Of a stretch of 64,000 bases of DNA, positions 22,186 to 32,038 are shown in pieces. Origin of the DNA: Hypericum androsaemum (taxonomy: Eukaryota; Streptophyta; Magnoliopsida; Malpighiales; Hypericaceae). The stretch covers positions 8,839,263-8,903,262 of the forward strand of contig OZ023180.1 of assembly GCA_963995505.1 (NCBI GenBank). Direction: 5' to 3'. The position numbers and the translations under genes are program-made. The notes below the pieces were generated by a model. That model did no database searches. It had not been told where the DNA came from and saw nothing but the letters and a program-made list of their open reading frames with translations. Each line of letters opens with the position of its first letter. Within the stretch, counting starts at the first letter, position 1.

Positions 22186-22986
22186 TGATATGAATCTCCG
22201 CGGAAAAGATTCACAACTCGGACCGTTTGTTACTTTAGAATGGATCAGATCACAACTCACAAGAACTCACTCGAACTAAGGCACGAAATTGAACCTTAAC
22301 CCGCAACAAGAACTTCTGAACCTTGACCTAAGGTCGAATCACGCCACAAGCGAGGATGGATGGTCCGCTTGATAAGTGAAAGATAAATTCCAGCCAAGAC
22401 GACTCACCAGCCTAAGCAAGAACAAACGAGTATCAAACTCTCAACTAGCCAATGCTAAGTATTTCCGAATTGTGTGTGTTTTATTGCTAGGAGTCCTCTT
22501 TATATAGGCTCCCAAAGTACCAAAATATTCCTAAACAAGCTAACTCCTTAAAAAGGAGTTCAAAGGCTGGCCAAAACTCTCTTTCCTATTCTAAGGAGAT
22601 TCTGGCCGAATTATTCAACTAAAATAGGAAATAATCTAAACAAATAATATCTAATAGAATAACAATTAATTGCACGTCCTAACAAGAAGATGCATGGCCT
22701 AAATAGGTTGATTCTTGCTGATTCTCCATGTGCGCATGCATCCAGAAGTTGGTGTGCATATTAAGCTTCCAAAATAGCCTCTATCACGTGCATGGGCTTT
22801 GCATGTGCCTCATGCACGTCCTTGCACTTGTACGCACCAACTTGAGCCCAAACTTCTTGCATTAGTCCATTGAAATCAGATTGCAACTTCCTAGCTCGTG
22901 CTCTTGTCATTGGCCCAATTGGAACTTGAACTTGCTGCGAGTCTACAAGCTTGATAGTAGGTGCGTCCTTAGGCTTGCTCACATCA
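22186..22986 (-). repeat. 5' LTR of A1 (801 bp)
   Basis: Same length and, by eye, same sequence as 16188-16988. It ends at 22986 against the TSD AATCC. The tail frame it contains joins by chance to the C-na tail of the flanking C LTR, creating an open frame 22761-23417 that is not a real gene. Confidence 0.97.
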
Positions 22987-23097
22987 AATCCGTTGAGCTC
23001 AGCTTGAAGCGTCTTTGCTCTTGCTCTTGTGATTGGTCCAAGTGGAACTCGAACTGGTTGTGGGTCTTGTAGCTCCATAGTGGACGTGTTCACATCA

Positions 23098-24008
23098 TTC
23101 CCCCCCTCTTGAAAAGGATTTCCCCTCAAATCCTTGCATCCGTCATGCTTTTGCCAACTCACAACCATGCTGGTGCAAGATGAACTCTTTGAACGTCGTG
23201 GCTGCACGTGATACCTTCCTTTCCAACAGAACAAGTACTTCGATCTTAAAGAATCTGAAGTCATCTCCAACTCAAAAGCAAAAGCCCTACTAATCCGTTT
23301 AAGCCTTTCTTTGAACTTCAAACTATTCCAGATGTTGATCAACGATGAACCTCCAACATAATTAAACTCATCCACACCTAAGAAGTCAATATGTTCAACA
23401 TGTAAATCAGGAGACATGTAAGATATGGGTTGGACATCTTCCTTGTCAACTAAAACAACAAGTTCTTCTTATTCACCATCAATAGCAGTTAAGCACTTCT
23501 TCATATGAACAACATCCACCAATTCTGATTCATTGAACAAATCTCTCAAGTAAAGAAGTGACATGGCATGGTCATCAAAACATTCTCCATCGAACAAGTC
23601 AATAGAATATTTACCAAATTCCTCCCATGTCAAAACCTCTTCTTCAACAATCACTTCAGGTGTAACCTCCAAATCGTCAGAACTACATACCTTCCCCTCA
23701 ATGTCGTGCTTAGTGTTAATGGTGTTCTCCCTCTTTCCATTGACTTCTCCAACAAAATTAGCTCCTGAATTCTTCTCATCTTTGACCCTCATCCTCCTTT
23801 GTTGAATTTGTCTTCCGCTACAGACATAAGGAACATCATGTATCCTCTCTTGTTTGCACACTATCCGGTCCACCTTTTCGCTGAGCTTCTTGACCTCCGT
23901 TCTTATTATATGCCTCATCCCACTAAGAAGGGCATCCATAAACGTGTGTGGATCACCAACCAATGGTGCAACACCTTCAAAGGATCTTCTTGAGTAGTTA
24001 TAAGACAT
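23098..24008 (-). pseudogene. C-na ORF, array copy 2 (nonsense codon, tail displaced by A1)
   Basis: ATG at 24008. A TAA at 23469-23471 replaces the CAA codon after TAIDGE. Downstream the frame enters C LTR 3, where A1 cuts off the normal tail after about 35 codons. Otherwise it matches the intact copies. Confidence 0.88.
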
Positions 24009-24262
24009 TATTGCAGATTTTCTTTTTTTCTACTTTCAACTTTTCTTTTCTTTTTTTTATTTTTTTTCAGCCTTCTTTCTTCATCTTTTCTTTGCTGCCT
24101 TCTTCTCTATCTTTCTTTTTTTTTGGAATTTTTTTCCTCTTTTTTATTTTTTTTCTTTCTCCAACAGAGAATACAATAAGAATAACGAACTAAAAACTAA
24201 TGATAAAAAAAAACGAAATTTAAAGATAGATGATCTGAAGTAACCTAGGCTCTGATACCAAA

Positions 24263-25001
24263 TGATATGAATCCCGTCAAGAACTCGCACCAACTCGGAC
24301 CGTCTACTTTAGGATGATGGTTGATCTTGACCCGTCGCTTTGCACCTTGCACCGAACCTTAGTGTTGGTTAACTTTGACCCGTAGCAATGGTGAGAACGC
24401 GAACCTTGATCTTGAATCGAAATACGCCACAAACAGAGATGGGAATTCCGTTTGATAAGTACAAACGCCCTAGCTAAGCAATCCAGCCCGCAAGAACAAC
24501 AAGAGTATCAAAGACTCACGAATTTTCTTATGCCAAAAGGTGTGTCCTTTATTGAATTCGTGGCCTCCTTTAAATAGAGGTTAAAACTGACTTGGATAGA
24601 CTCCAAAGTCAACAAGATAAGTTCTGAAGAGCTTCAAACTTATCCAACTACCTAAACTAGTTCTAAAACGAATGTTTATCCTAAGAATTGAAAAATACAA
24701 TCATTATCCACTATTGGATAACTCTTATTCCTAAAAAGTTATAAAAAGTTTGGATAACTCTTATTCCTAAAAAGTAGGAATCTTGGTTCTACTCCTTTAG
24801 GCTTCCAAAACAACTCCAATCACGTGCATGGGCTTTGCATGGACGTCCACGGGCTTACACGAACTGGTTGTAGTCCAAATCCTTGGAATTAATCCGTTGA
24901 GCTCAGCTTGAAGCGTCTTTGCTCTTGCTCTTGTGATTGGTCCAAGTGGAACTCGAACTGGTTGTGGGTCTTGTTGCTCCATAGTGGACGTGTTCACATC
25001 A
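24263..25001 (-). repeat. C LTR 4 (739 bp)
   Basis: Shared LTR between array units; no TSD on either side. It encodes the tail of the ORF at 24797-25912. Confidence 0.93.
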
Positions 25002-25912
25002 TTCCCCCACTCTTGAAAAGGATTTGCCCTCAAATCCTTGCATCCGTCATGCTTTTGCCAACTCACAACCATGCTGGTGCAAGATGAACTCTTTGAACGT
25101 CGTGGCTGCACGTGATACCTTCCTTTCCAACAGAACAAGTACTTCGATCTTAAAGAATCTGAAGTCATCTCCAACTCAAAAGCAAAAGCCCTACTAATCC
25201 GTTTAAGCCTTTCTTTGAACTTCAAACTATTCCAGATGTTGATCAACGATGAACCTCCAACATAATTAAACTCGTCCACACCTAAGAAGTCAATATGTTC
25301 AACATGTAAATCAGGAGACATGTAAGATATGGGTTGGACATCTTCCTTGTCAACTAAAACAACAAGTTCTTCTTGTTCACCATCAATAGCAGTTAAGCAC
25401 TTCTTCATATGAACAACATCCACCAATTCTGATTCATTGAACAAATCTCTCAAGTAAAGAAGTGACATGGCATGGTCATCAAAACATTCTCCATCGAACA
25501 AGTCAATAGAATATTCACCAAATTCCTCCCATGTCAAAACCTCTTCTTCAACAATCACTTCAGGTGTAACCTCCAAATCGTCAGAACTACATACCTTCCC
25601 CTCAATGTCGTGCTTAGTGTTAATGGTGTTCTCCCTCTTTCCATTGACTTCTCCAACAAAATTAGCTCCTGAATTCTTCTCATCTTTGACCCTCATCCTC
25701 CTTTGCTGAATTTGTCTTCCGCTACAGACATAAGGAACATCATGTATCCTCTCTTGTTTGCACACTATCCGGTCCACCTTTTCGCTGAGCTTCTTGACCT
25801 CCGTTCTTATTATATGCCTCATCCCACTAAGAAGGGCGTCCATAAACGTGTGTGGATCACCAACCAATGGTGCAACACCTTCAAAGGATCTTCTTGAGTA
25901 GTTATAAGACAT
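24797..25912 (-). CDS. C-na protein, array copy 3, intact (371 aa, function unknown)
   Basis: I do not recognise this protein. Residues 1-70 resemble the gag N-terminus of F: ALLSGMRHIIRTEVKKLSE lines up with the ALMSEMRRLMKNGLEEM region, so it could form a gag-like coil. Residues of about 105-170 are acidic (EEEVLTWEEFGEYSIDLFDG). About 170-300 has no family I can name, with FNYVGGSSLINIWNSLKFKE and a Cys/Trp/Arg-rich patch (YLFCWKGRYHVQPRRSKSS). Then comes DLRANPFQEWGND, matching the end of family A/C pol across the polypurine tract, and a 68-residue LTR-encoded tail with GPITRARAKTLQAEL. No zinc knuckle, protease, RT or integrase motif is visible. Two of the five inner copies are uninterrupted, which suggests a recently functional protein. 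Confidence 0.8.
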   Translation of the reverse strand: MSYNYSRRSFEGVAPLVGDPHTFMDALLSGMRHIIRTEVKKLSEKVDRIVCKQERIHDVPYVCSGRQIQQRRMRVKDEKNSGANFVGEVNGKRENTINTKHDIEGKVCSSDDLEVTPEVIVEEEVLTWEEFGEYSIDLFDGECFDDHAMSLLYLRDLFNESELVDVVHMKKCLTAIDGEQEELVVLVDKEDVQPISYMSPDLHVEHIDFLGVDEFNYVGGSSLINIWNSLKFKERLKRISRAFAFELEMTSDSLRSKYLFCWKGRYHVQPRRSKSSSCTSMVVSWQKHDGCKDLRANPFQEWGNDVNTSTMEQQDPQPVRVPLGPITRARAKTLQAELNGLIPRIWTTTSSCKPVDVHAKPMHVIGVVLEA

Positions 25913-26169
25913 TATTGCAGATTCTCTTTTTTTCTACTTTCAACTTTTCTTTTCTTTTTTTTTTGATTTTTTTTCAGCCTTTTTTTTTCATCTTTTCTTG
26001 GCTGCCTTCTTCTCTATCTTTCTTTTTTTTTGGAATTTTTTTCCTCTTTTTTATTATTTTTCTTTCTCCAACAGAGAATACAATAAGAATAACGAACTAA
26101 AAACTAATGATAAAAAAAAACGAAATTTAAAGATAGATGATATGAAGTAACCTAGGCTCTGATACCAAA

Positions 26170-26908
26170 TGATATGAATCCCGTCAGGAACTCGCACCAA
26201 CTCGGACCGTCTACTTTAGGATGATGGTTGATCTTGACCCGTCGCTTTGCGCCTTGCACCGAACCTTAGTGTTGGTTAACTTTGACCCGTAGCAATGGTG
26301 AGAACGCGAACCTTGATCTTGAATCGAAATACGCCACAAACGGAGATGGGAATTCCGTTTGATAAGTACAAACGCCCTAGCTAAGCAATCCAGCCCGCAA
26401 GAACAACAAGAGTATCAAAGACTCACGAATTTTCTTATGCCAAAAGGTGTGTCCTTTATTGAATTCGTGGCCTCCTTTAAATAGAGGTTAAAACTGACTT
26501 GGATAGACTCCAAAGTCAACAAGATAAGTTCTGAAGAGCTTCAAACTTATACAACTACCTAAACTAGTTCTAAAACGAATGTTTATCCTAAGAATTGAAA
26601 AATACAATCATTATCCACTATTGGATAACTCTTATTCCTAAAAAGTTATAAAAAGTTTGGATAACTCTTATTCCTAAAAAGTAGGAATCTTGGTTCTACT
26701 CCTTTAGGCTTCCAAAACAACTCCAATCACGTGCATGGGCTTTGCATGGACGTCCACGGGCTTACACGAACTGGTTGTAGTCCAAATCCTTGGAATTAAT
26801 CCATTGAGCTCAGCTTGAAACGTCTTTGCTCTTGCTCTTGTGATTGGTCCAAGTGGAACTCGAACTGGTTGTGGGTCTTGTTGCTCCATAGTGGACGTGT
26901 TCACATCA
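26170..26908 (-). repeat. C LTR 5 (739 bp)
   Basis: Shared LTR between array units; same termini and length as LTRs 2-7. Confidence 0.93.
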
Positions 26909-27835
26909 TTCCCCCCCTCTTGAAAAGGATTTGCCCTCAAATCCTTGCATCCGTCATGCTTTTGCCAACTCACAACCATGCTGGTGCAAGATGAACTCTT
27001 TGAACGTCGTGGCTGCACGTGATACCTTCCTTTCCAACAGAACAAGTACTTCGATCTTAAAGAATCTGAAGTCATCTCCAACTCAAAAGCAAAAGCCCTA
27101 CTAATCCGTTTAAGCCTTTCTTTGAACTTCAAACTATTCCAGATGTTGATCAACGATGAACCTCCAACATAATTAAACTCGTCCACACCTAAGAAGTCAA
27201 TATGTTCAACATGTAAATCAGGAGACATGTAAATCAGGAGACATGTAAGATATGGGTTGGACATCTTCCTTGTCAACTAAAACAACAAGTTCTTCTTGTT
27301 CACCATCAATAGCAGTTAAGCACTTCTTCATATGAACAACATCCACCAATTCTGATTCATTGAACAAATCTCTCAAGTAAAGAAGTGACATGGCATGGTC
27401 ATCAAAACATTCTCCATCGAACAAGTCAATAGAATATTCACCAAATTCCTCCCATGTCAAAACCTCTTCTTCAACAATCACTTCAGGTGTAACCTCCAAA
27501 TCGTCAGAACTACATACCTTCCCCTCAATGTCGTGCTTAGTGTTAATGGTGTTCTCCCTCTTTCCATTGACTTCTCCAACAAAATTAGCTCCTGAATTCT
27601 TCTCATCTTTGAACCTCATCCTCCTTTGCTGAATTTGTCTTCCGCTACAGACATAAGGAACATCATGTATCCTCTCTTGTTTGCACACTATCCGGTCCAC
27701 CTTTTCGCTGAGCTTCTTGACCTCCGTTCTTATTATATGCCTCATCCCACTAAAAAGGGCGTCCATAAACGTGTGTGGATCACCAACCAATGGTGCAACA
27801 CCTTCAAAGGATCTTCTTGAGTAGTTATAAGACAT
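26704..27835 (-). pseudogene. C-na ORF, array copy 4 (frameshift by 16-bp duplication)
   Basis: ATG at 27835. A tandem duplication of ACATGTAAATCAGGAG (27209-27224 and 27225-27240) shifts the frame after SPDLHV, leaving a 205-codon truncated frame. The rest, to the tail stop at 26704, matches the intact copies. Confidence 0.9.
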
Positions 27836-28091
27836 TATTGCAGATTCTCTTTTTTTCTACTTTCAACTTTTCTTTTCTTTTTTTTTTTTGATTTTTTTTC
27901 AGCCTTCTTTCTTCATCTTTTCTTGGCTGCCTTCTTCTCTATCTTTCTTTTTTTTGGAATTTTTTTCCTCTTTTTTATTTTTTTTCTTTCTCCAACAGAG
28001 AATACAATAAGAATAACGAACTAAAAACTAATGATAAAAAAATGAAATTTAAAGATAGATGATCTGAAGTAACCTAGGCTCTGATACCAAA

Positions 28092-28830
28092 TGATATGAA
28101 TCCCGTCAGGAACTCGCACCAACTCGGACCGTCTACTTTAGGATGATGGTTGATCTTGACCCGTCGCTTTGCGCCTTGCACCGAACCTTAGTGTTGGTTA
28201 ACTTTGACCCGTAGCAATGGTGAGAACGCGAACCTTGATCTTGAATCGAAATACGCCACAAACGGAGATGGGAATTCCGTTTGATAAGTACAAACGCCCT
28301 AGCTAAGCAATCCAGCCCGCAAGAACAACAAGAGTATCAAAGACTCACGAATTTTCTTATGCCAAAAGGTGTGTCCTTTATTGAATTCGTGGCCTCCTTT
28401 AAATAGAGGTTAAAACTGACTTGGATAGACTCCAAAGTCAACAAGATAAGTTCTGAAGAGCTTCAAACTTATCCAACTACCTAAACTAGTTCTAAAATGA
28501 ATGTTTATCCTAAGAATTGAAAAATACAATCATTATCCACTATTGGATAACTCTTATTCCTAAAAAGTTATAAAAAGTTTGGATAACTCTTATTCCTAAA
28601 AAGTAGGAATCTTGGTTCTACTCCTTTAGGCTTCCAAAACAACTCCAATCACGTGTATGGGCTTTGCATGGACGTCCACGGGCTTACACGAACTGGTTGT
28701 AGTCCAAATCCTTGGAATTAATCCGTTGAGCTCAGCTTGAAGCGTCTTTGCTCTTGCTCTTGTGATTGGTCCAAGTGGAACTCGAACTGGTTGTGGGTCT
28801 TGTAGCTCCATAGTGGACGTGTTCACATCA
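28092..28830 (-). repeat. C LTR 6 (739 bp)
   Basis: Shared LTR between array units; encodes the tail of the ORF at 28626-29741. Confidence 0.93.
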
Positions 28831-29741
28831 TTCCCCCCCTCTTGAAAAGGATTTTCCCTCAAATCCTTGCATCCGTCATGCTTTTGCCAACTCACAACCA
28901 TGCTGGTGCAAGATGAACTCTTTGAACGTCGTGGCTGCACGTGATACCTTCCTTTCCAACAGAACAAGTACTTCAATCTTAAAGAATCTGAAGTCATCTC
29001 CAACTCAAAAGCAAAAGCCCTACTAATCCGTTTAAGCCTTTCTTTGAACTTCAAACTATTCCAGATGTTGATCAACGATGAACCTCCAACATAATTAAAC
29101 TCGTCCACACCTAAGAAGTCAATATGTTCAACATGTAAATCAGGAGACATGTAAGATATGGGTTGGACATCTTCCTTGTCAACTAAAACAACAAGTTCTT
29201 CTTGTTCACCATCAATAGCAGTTAAGCACTTCTTCATATGAACAACATCCACCAATTCTGATTCATTGAACAAATCTCTCAAGTAAAGAAGTGACATGGC
29301 ATGGTCATCAAAACATTCTCCATCGAACAAGTCAATAGAATATTCACCAAATTCCTCCCATGTCAAAACCTCTTCTTCAACAATCACTTCAGGTGTAACC
29401 TCCAAATCGTCAGAACTACATACCTTCCCCTCAATGTCGTGCTTAGTGTTAATGGTGTTCTCCCTCTTTCCATTGACTTCTCCAACAAAATTAGCTCCTG
29501 AATTCTTCTCATCTTTGACCCTCATCCTCCTTTGCTGAATTTGTCTTCCGCTACAGACATAAGGAACATCATGTATCCTCTCTTGTTTGCACACTATCCG
29601 GTCCACCTTTTCGCTGAGCTTCTTGACCTCCGTTCTTATTATATGCCTCATCCCACTAAGAAGGGCGTCCATAAACGTGTGTGGATCACCAACCAATGGT
29701 GCAACACCTTCAAAGGATCTTCTTGAGTAGTTATAAGACAT
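28626..29741 (-). CDS. C-na protein, array copy 5, intact (371 aa, function unknown)
   Basis: Second uninterrupted copy. It differs from the copy at 24797-25912 at a handful of residues, for example Leu for Ser in TSDSLRLKY and a restored FQEGGND at the polypurine tract. The frame again continues 68 residues into the LTR. Confidence 0.8.
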   Translation of the reverse strand: MSYNYSRRSFEGVAPLVGDPHTFMDALLSGMRHIIRTEVKKLSEKVDRIVCKQERIHDVPYVCSGRQIQQRRMRVKDEKNSGANFVGEVNGKRENTINTKHDIEGKVCSSDDLEVTPEVIVEEEVLTWEEFGEYSIDLFDGECFDDHAMSLLYLRDLFNESELVDVVHMKKCLTAIDGEQEELVVLVDKEDVQPISYMSPDLHVEHIDFLGVDEFNYVGGSSLINIWNSLKFKERLKRISRAFAFELEMTSDSLRLKYLFCWKGRYHVQPRRSKSSSCTSMVVSWQKHDGCKDLRENPFQEGGNDVNTSTMELQDPQPVRVPLGPITRARAKTLQAELNGLIPRIWTTTSSCKPVDVHAKPIHVIGVVLEA

Positions 29742-29996
29742 TATTGCAGATTCTCTTTTTTTCTACTTTCAACTTTTCTTTTCTTTTTTTTTTTGATTTT
29801 TTTTCAGCCTTCTTTCTTCATCTTTTCTTGGCTGCCTTCTTCTCTATCTTTCTTTTTTTTGGAATTTTTTTCCTCTTTTTTATTTTTTTTCTTTCTCCAA
29901 CAGAGAATACAATAAGAATAACGAACTAAAAACTAATGATAAAAAAATGAAATTTAAAGATAGATGATCTGAAGTAACCTAGGCTCTGATACCAAA

Positions 29997-30735
29997 TGAT
30001 ATGAATCCCGTCAGGAACTCGCACCAACTCGGACCGTCTACTTTAGGATGATGGTTGATCTTGACCCGTCGCTTTGCGCCTTGCACCGAACCTTAGTGTT
30101 GGTTAACTTTGACCCGTAGCAATGGTGAGAACGCGAACCTTGATCTTGAATCGAAATACGCCACAAACGGAGATGGGAATTCCGTTTGATAAGTACAAAC
30201 GCCCTAGCTAAGCAATCCAGCCCGCAAGAACAACAAGAGTATCAAAGACTCACGAATTTTCTTATGCCAAAAGGTGTGTCCTTTATTGAATTCGTGGCCT
30301 CCTTTAAATAGAGGTTAAAACTGACTTTGATAGACTCCAAAGTCAACAAGATAAGTTCTGAAGAGCTTCAAACTTATCCAACTACCTAAACTAGTTCTAA
30401 AACGAATGTTTATCCTAAGAATTGAAAAATACAATCATTATCCACTATTGGATAACTCTTATTCCTAAAAAGTTATAAAAAGTTTGGATAACTCTTATTC
30501 CTAAAAAGTAGGAATCTTGGTTCTACTCCTTTAGGCTTCCAAAACAACTCCAATCACGTGCATGGGCTTTGCATGGACGTCCACGGGCTTACACGAACTG
30601 GTTGTAGTCCAAATCCTTGGAATTAATCCGTTGAGCTCAGCTTGAAGCGTCTTTGCTCTTGCTCTTGTGATTGGTCCAAGTGGAACTCGAACTGGTTGTG
30701 GGTCTTGTAGCTCCATAGTGGACGTGTTCACATCA
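29997..30735 (-). repeat. C LTR 7 (739 bp), right end of inner array
   Basis: Its start TGATGTGAAC (30735) abuts the TSD GTGTT at 30736-30740, marking the outer edge of the inner array. Confidence 0.93.
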
Positions 30736-30740
30736 GTGTT

Positions 30741-31023
30741 AATGGTGTTCTCCCTCTTTCCATTGACTTCTCCAACAAAATTAGCTCCTGAATTCTTCTC
30801 ATCTTTGACCCTCATCCTCCTTTGTTGAATTTGTCTTCCGCTACAGACATTAGGAACATCATGTATCCTCTCTTGTTTGCACACTATCCGGTCCACCTTT
30901 TCGCTGAGCTTCTTGACCTCCGTTCTCATTATTTGCCTCATCCCACTAAGAAGGGCGTCCATAAACGTGTGTGGATCACCAACCAATGGTGCAACACCTT
31001 CAAAGGATCTTCTTGAGTAGTTA
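30741..31023 (-). pseudogene. 5' half of the outer C-na ORF
   Basis: Encodes the gag-like N-terminus up to KRENTINT; the remainder is at 12823-13647. The start codon is changed from ATG to ATA (near 31023). By chance the frame continues into C LTR 7, giving an open frame 30531-30986 that fuses the N-terminus to the LTR tail. Confidence 0.85.
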
Positions 31024-31285
31024 TAAGATATTCTTGCAGATTCTCTTTTTTTCTACTTTCAACTTTTCTTTTTTTATTTTTTTTTCTGCCTTCTTTCTTC
31101 TTCTTTTCTTGGCTGCCTTCTTCTCTATCTTTCTTTTTTTTCAGAATTTTTTTGCCTCTTTTTTTTATTTTTTTTTCTTTCTCCAACAGAGAATACAATA
31201 AGAATAACGAACTAAAAACTAATGATAAAAAAAATGAAATTAAAAGATAGATGATCTGAAGTAGAACCTAAGCTCTGATACCAAA
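31024..31285 (-). other. Leader and primer-binding site of outer C-na
   Basis: A purine-rich leader on the coding strand, then TGGTATCAGAGC (minus, 31272-31283), 2 bp from C LTR 8. Confidence 0.85.
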
Positions 31286-32033
31286 TGATATGAATCCCGT
31301 CAGGAACTCGCACCAACTCGGACCGTCTACTCTAGGATGATGGTTGATCTTGACCCGTCGCTTTGCGCCTTGCACCGAACCTTAGTGTTGGTTAACTTTA
31401 ACCCGTAGCAATGGTGAGAACGCGAACCTTGATCTTGAACCGAATACGCCACAAACGGAGATGGAAATTCCGTTTGATAAGTACAAACGCCCAAGCTAAG
31501 CAATCCAGCCCACAAGGACAACCAGAGTATCAAATCTCACGAATTTTCTTATGCCAAAAAGTGATGTCTTTATTGAATTCGTGGCTCTCCTTATATAGAG
31601 GTTAAAACTGACCTGGATAGACTCCAAAGTCAACAAGATAAGTTCTGAAGAGCTCCAAACTTATCATACTACTTAAACTAGTTCTAAAAACGAATGTTTA
31701 TCCTAAGAATTGAAAAATACAATCATTGTCCAACATTATCCACTATTGGATAACTCTTATTCCTAAAAAGTTATAAAAAGTTTGGATAACTCTTATTCCT
31801 AAAAAGTAGGAATCTTGGTTCTACTCCTTTAGGCGTCCAAAACAACTCCAATCACGTGCATGGGCTTTGCATGGACGTCCACGGGCTTACACGAACTGGT
31901 TGTAGTCCAAATCCCTTGAATTAATCCGTTGAGCTCAACTTGAGGCGTCTTTGCTCTTGCTCTCTTGATTGGTCCAAGTGGAACTCGAACTGGTTGTGGG
32001 CCCTGTAGCTCCATAGTGGATGCGTTCACATCA
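31286..32033 (-). repeat. C LTR 8 (right LTR of outer C, 748 bp)
   Basis: 5' LTR of the outer element, paired with 12280-13027. Its start TGATGTGAAC at 32033 abuts the TSD CGAGC, after which B2 pol resumes. Confidence 0.93.
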
Positions 32034-32038
32034 CGAGC

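Larger units (their letters stand above)
16188..22986 (-). mobile_element. Full-length LTR retrotransposon A1 (6,799 bp, TSD AATCC)
   Basis: Complete: two 801-bp LTRs that look identical on line-by-line reading, primer-binding site, leader, one uninterrupted 1,595-codon gag-pol frame and polypurine tract, bracketed by a perfect 5-bp TSD. This is the youngest complete element in the window and could be autonomous. It is inserted in C LTR 3. Confidence 0.97.
15555..23097 (-). repeat. C LTR 3, split by A1
   Basis: Parts 15555-16187 and 22992-23097 total 739 bp, exactly the length of the other array LTRs. The interruption is A1 with TSD AATCC (16183-16187, 22987-22991). An LTR inside an LTR. Confidence 0.93.
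13648..30735 (-). mobile_element. Inner tandem array of C-na elements (6 LTRs, 5 internal regions; TSD GTGTT)
   Basis: LTRs at 13648, 15555, 24263, 26170, 28092 and 29997, each 739 bp, alternate with internal regions of about 1,165-1,183 bp, giving a period near 1,905 bp. A single TSD GTGTT brackets the whole array (13643-13647, 30736-30740) and there are none between units. So one element inserted and was then multiplied in place, most simply by unequal recombination between LTRs. A1 later inserted in the third LTR of the window (the second of the array). Copies differ by few bases, so the amplification is recent. Confidence 0.93.
12280..32033 (-). mobile_element. Outer C non-autonomous element with nested array (TSD CGAGC)
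   Basis: Bounded by two 748-bp C LTRs (12280-13027 and 31286-32033) and the TSD CGAGC (12275-12279, 32034-32038), which rejoins B2 pol exactly. Its own internal region is split in two: 13028-13647 (polypurine-tract half, 620 bp) and 30736-31285 (primer-site half). The halves sum to about 1,165 bp after removing the duplicated GTGTT, the same as intact internal regions of the inner array. Everything between them is the inner array inserted at GTGTT. Confidence 0.93.

Noticed and set aside
22761..23417. 218-codon frame joining the C-na ORF to the A1 tail
   Set aside because: Created by chance when A1 inserted in the C LTR; no separate gene.
13648..30735. Regular repeats as a CRISPR-like array
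   Set aside because: The repeats are 739-bp LTRs with TG/CA ends, primer sites and polypurine tracts, in plant-type DNA.
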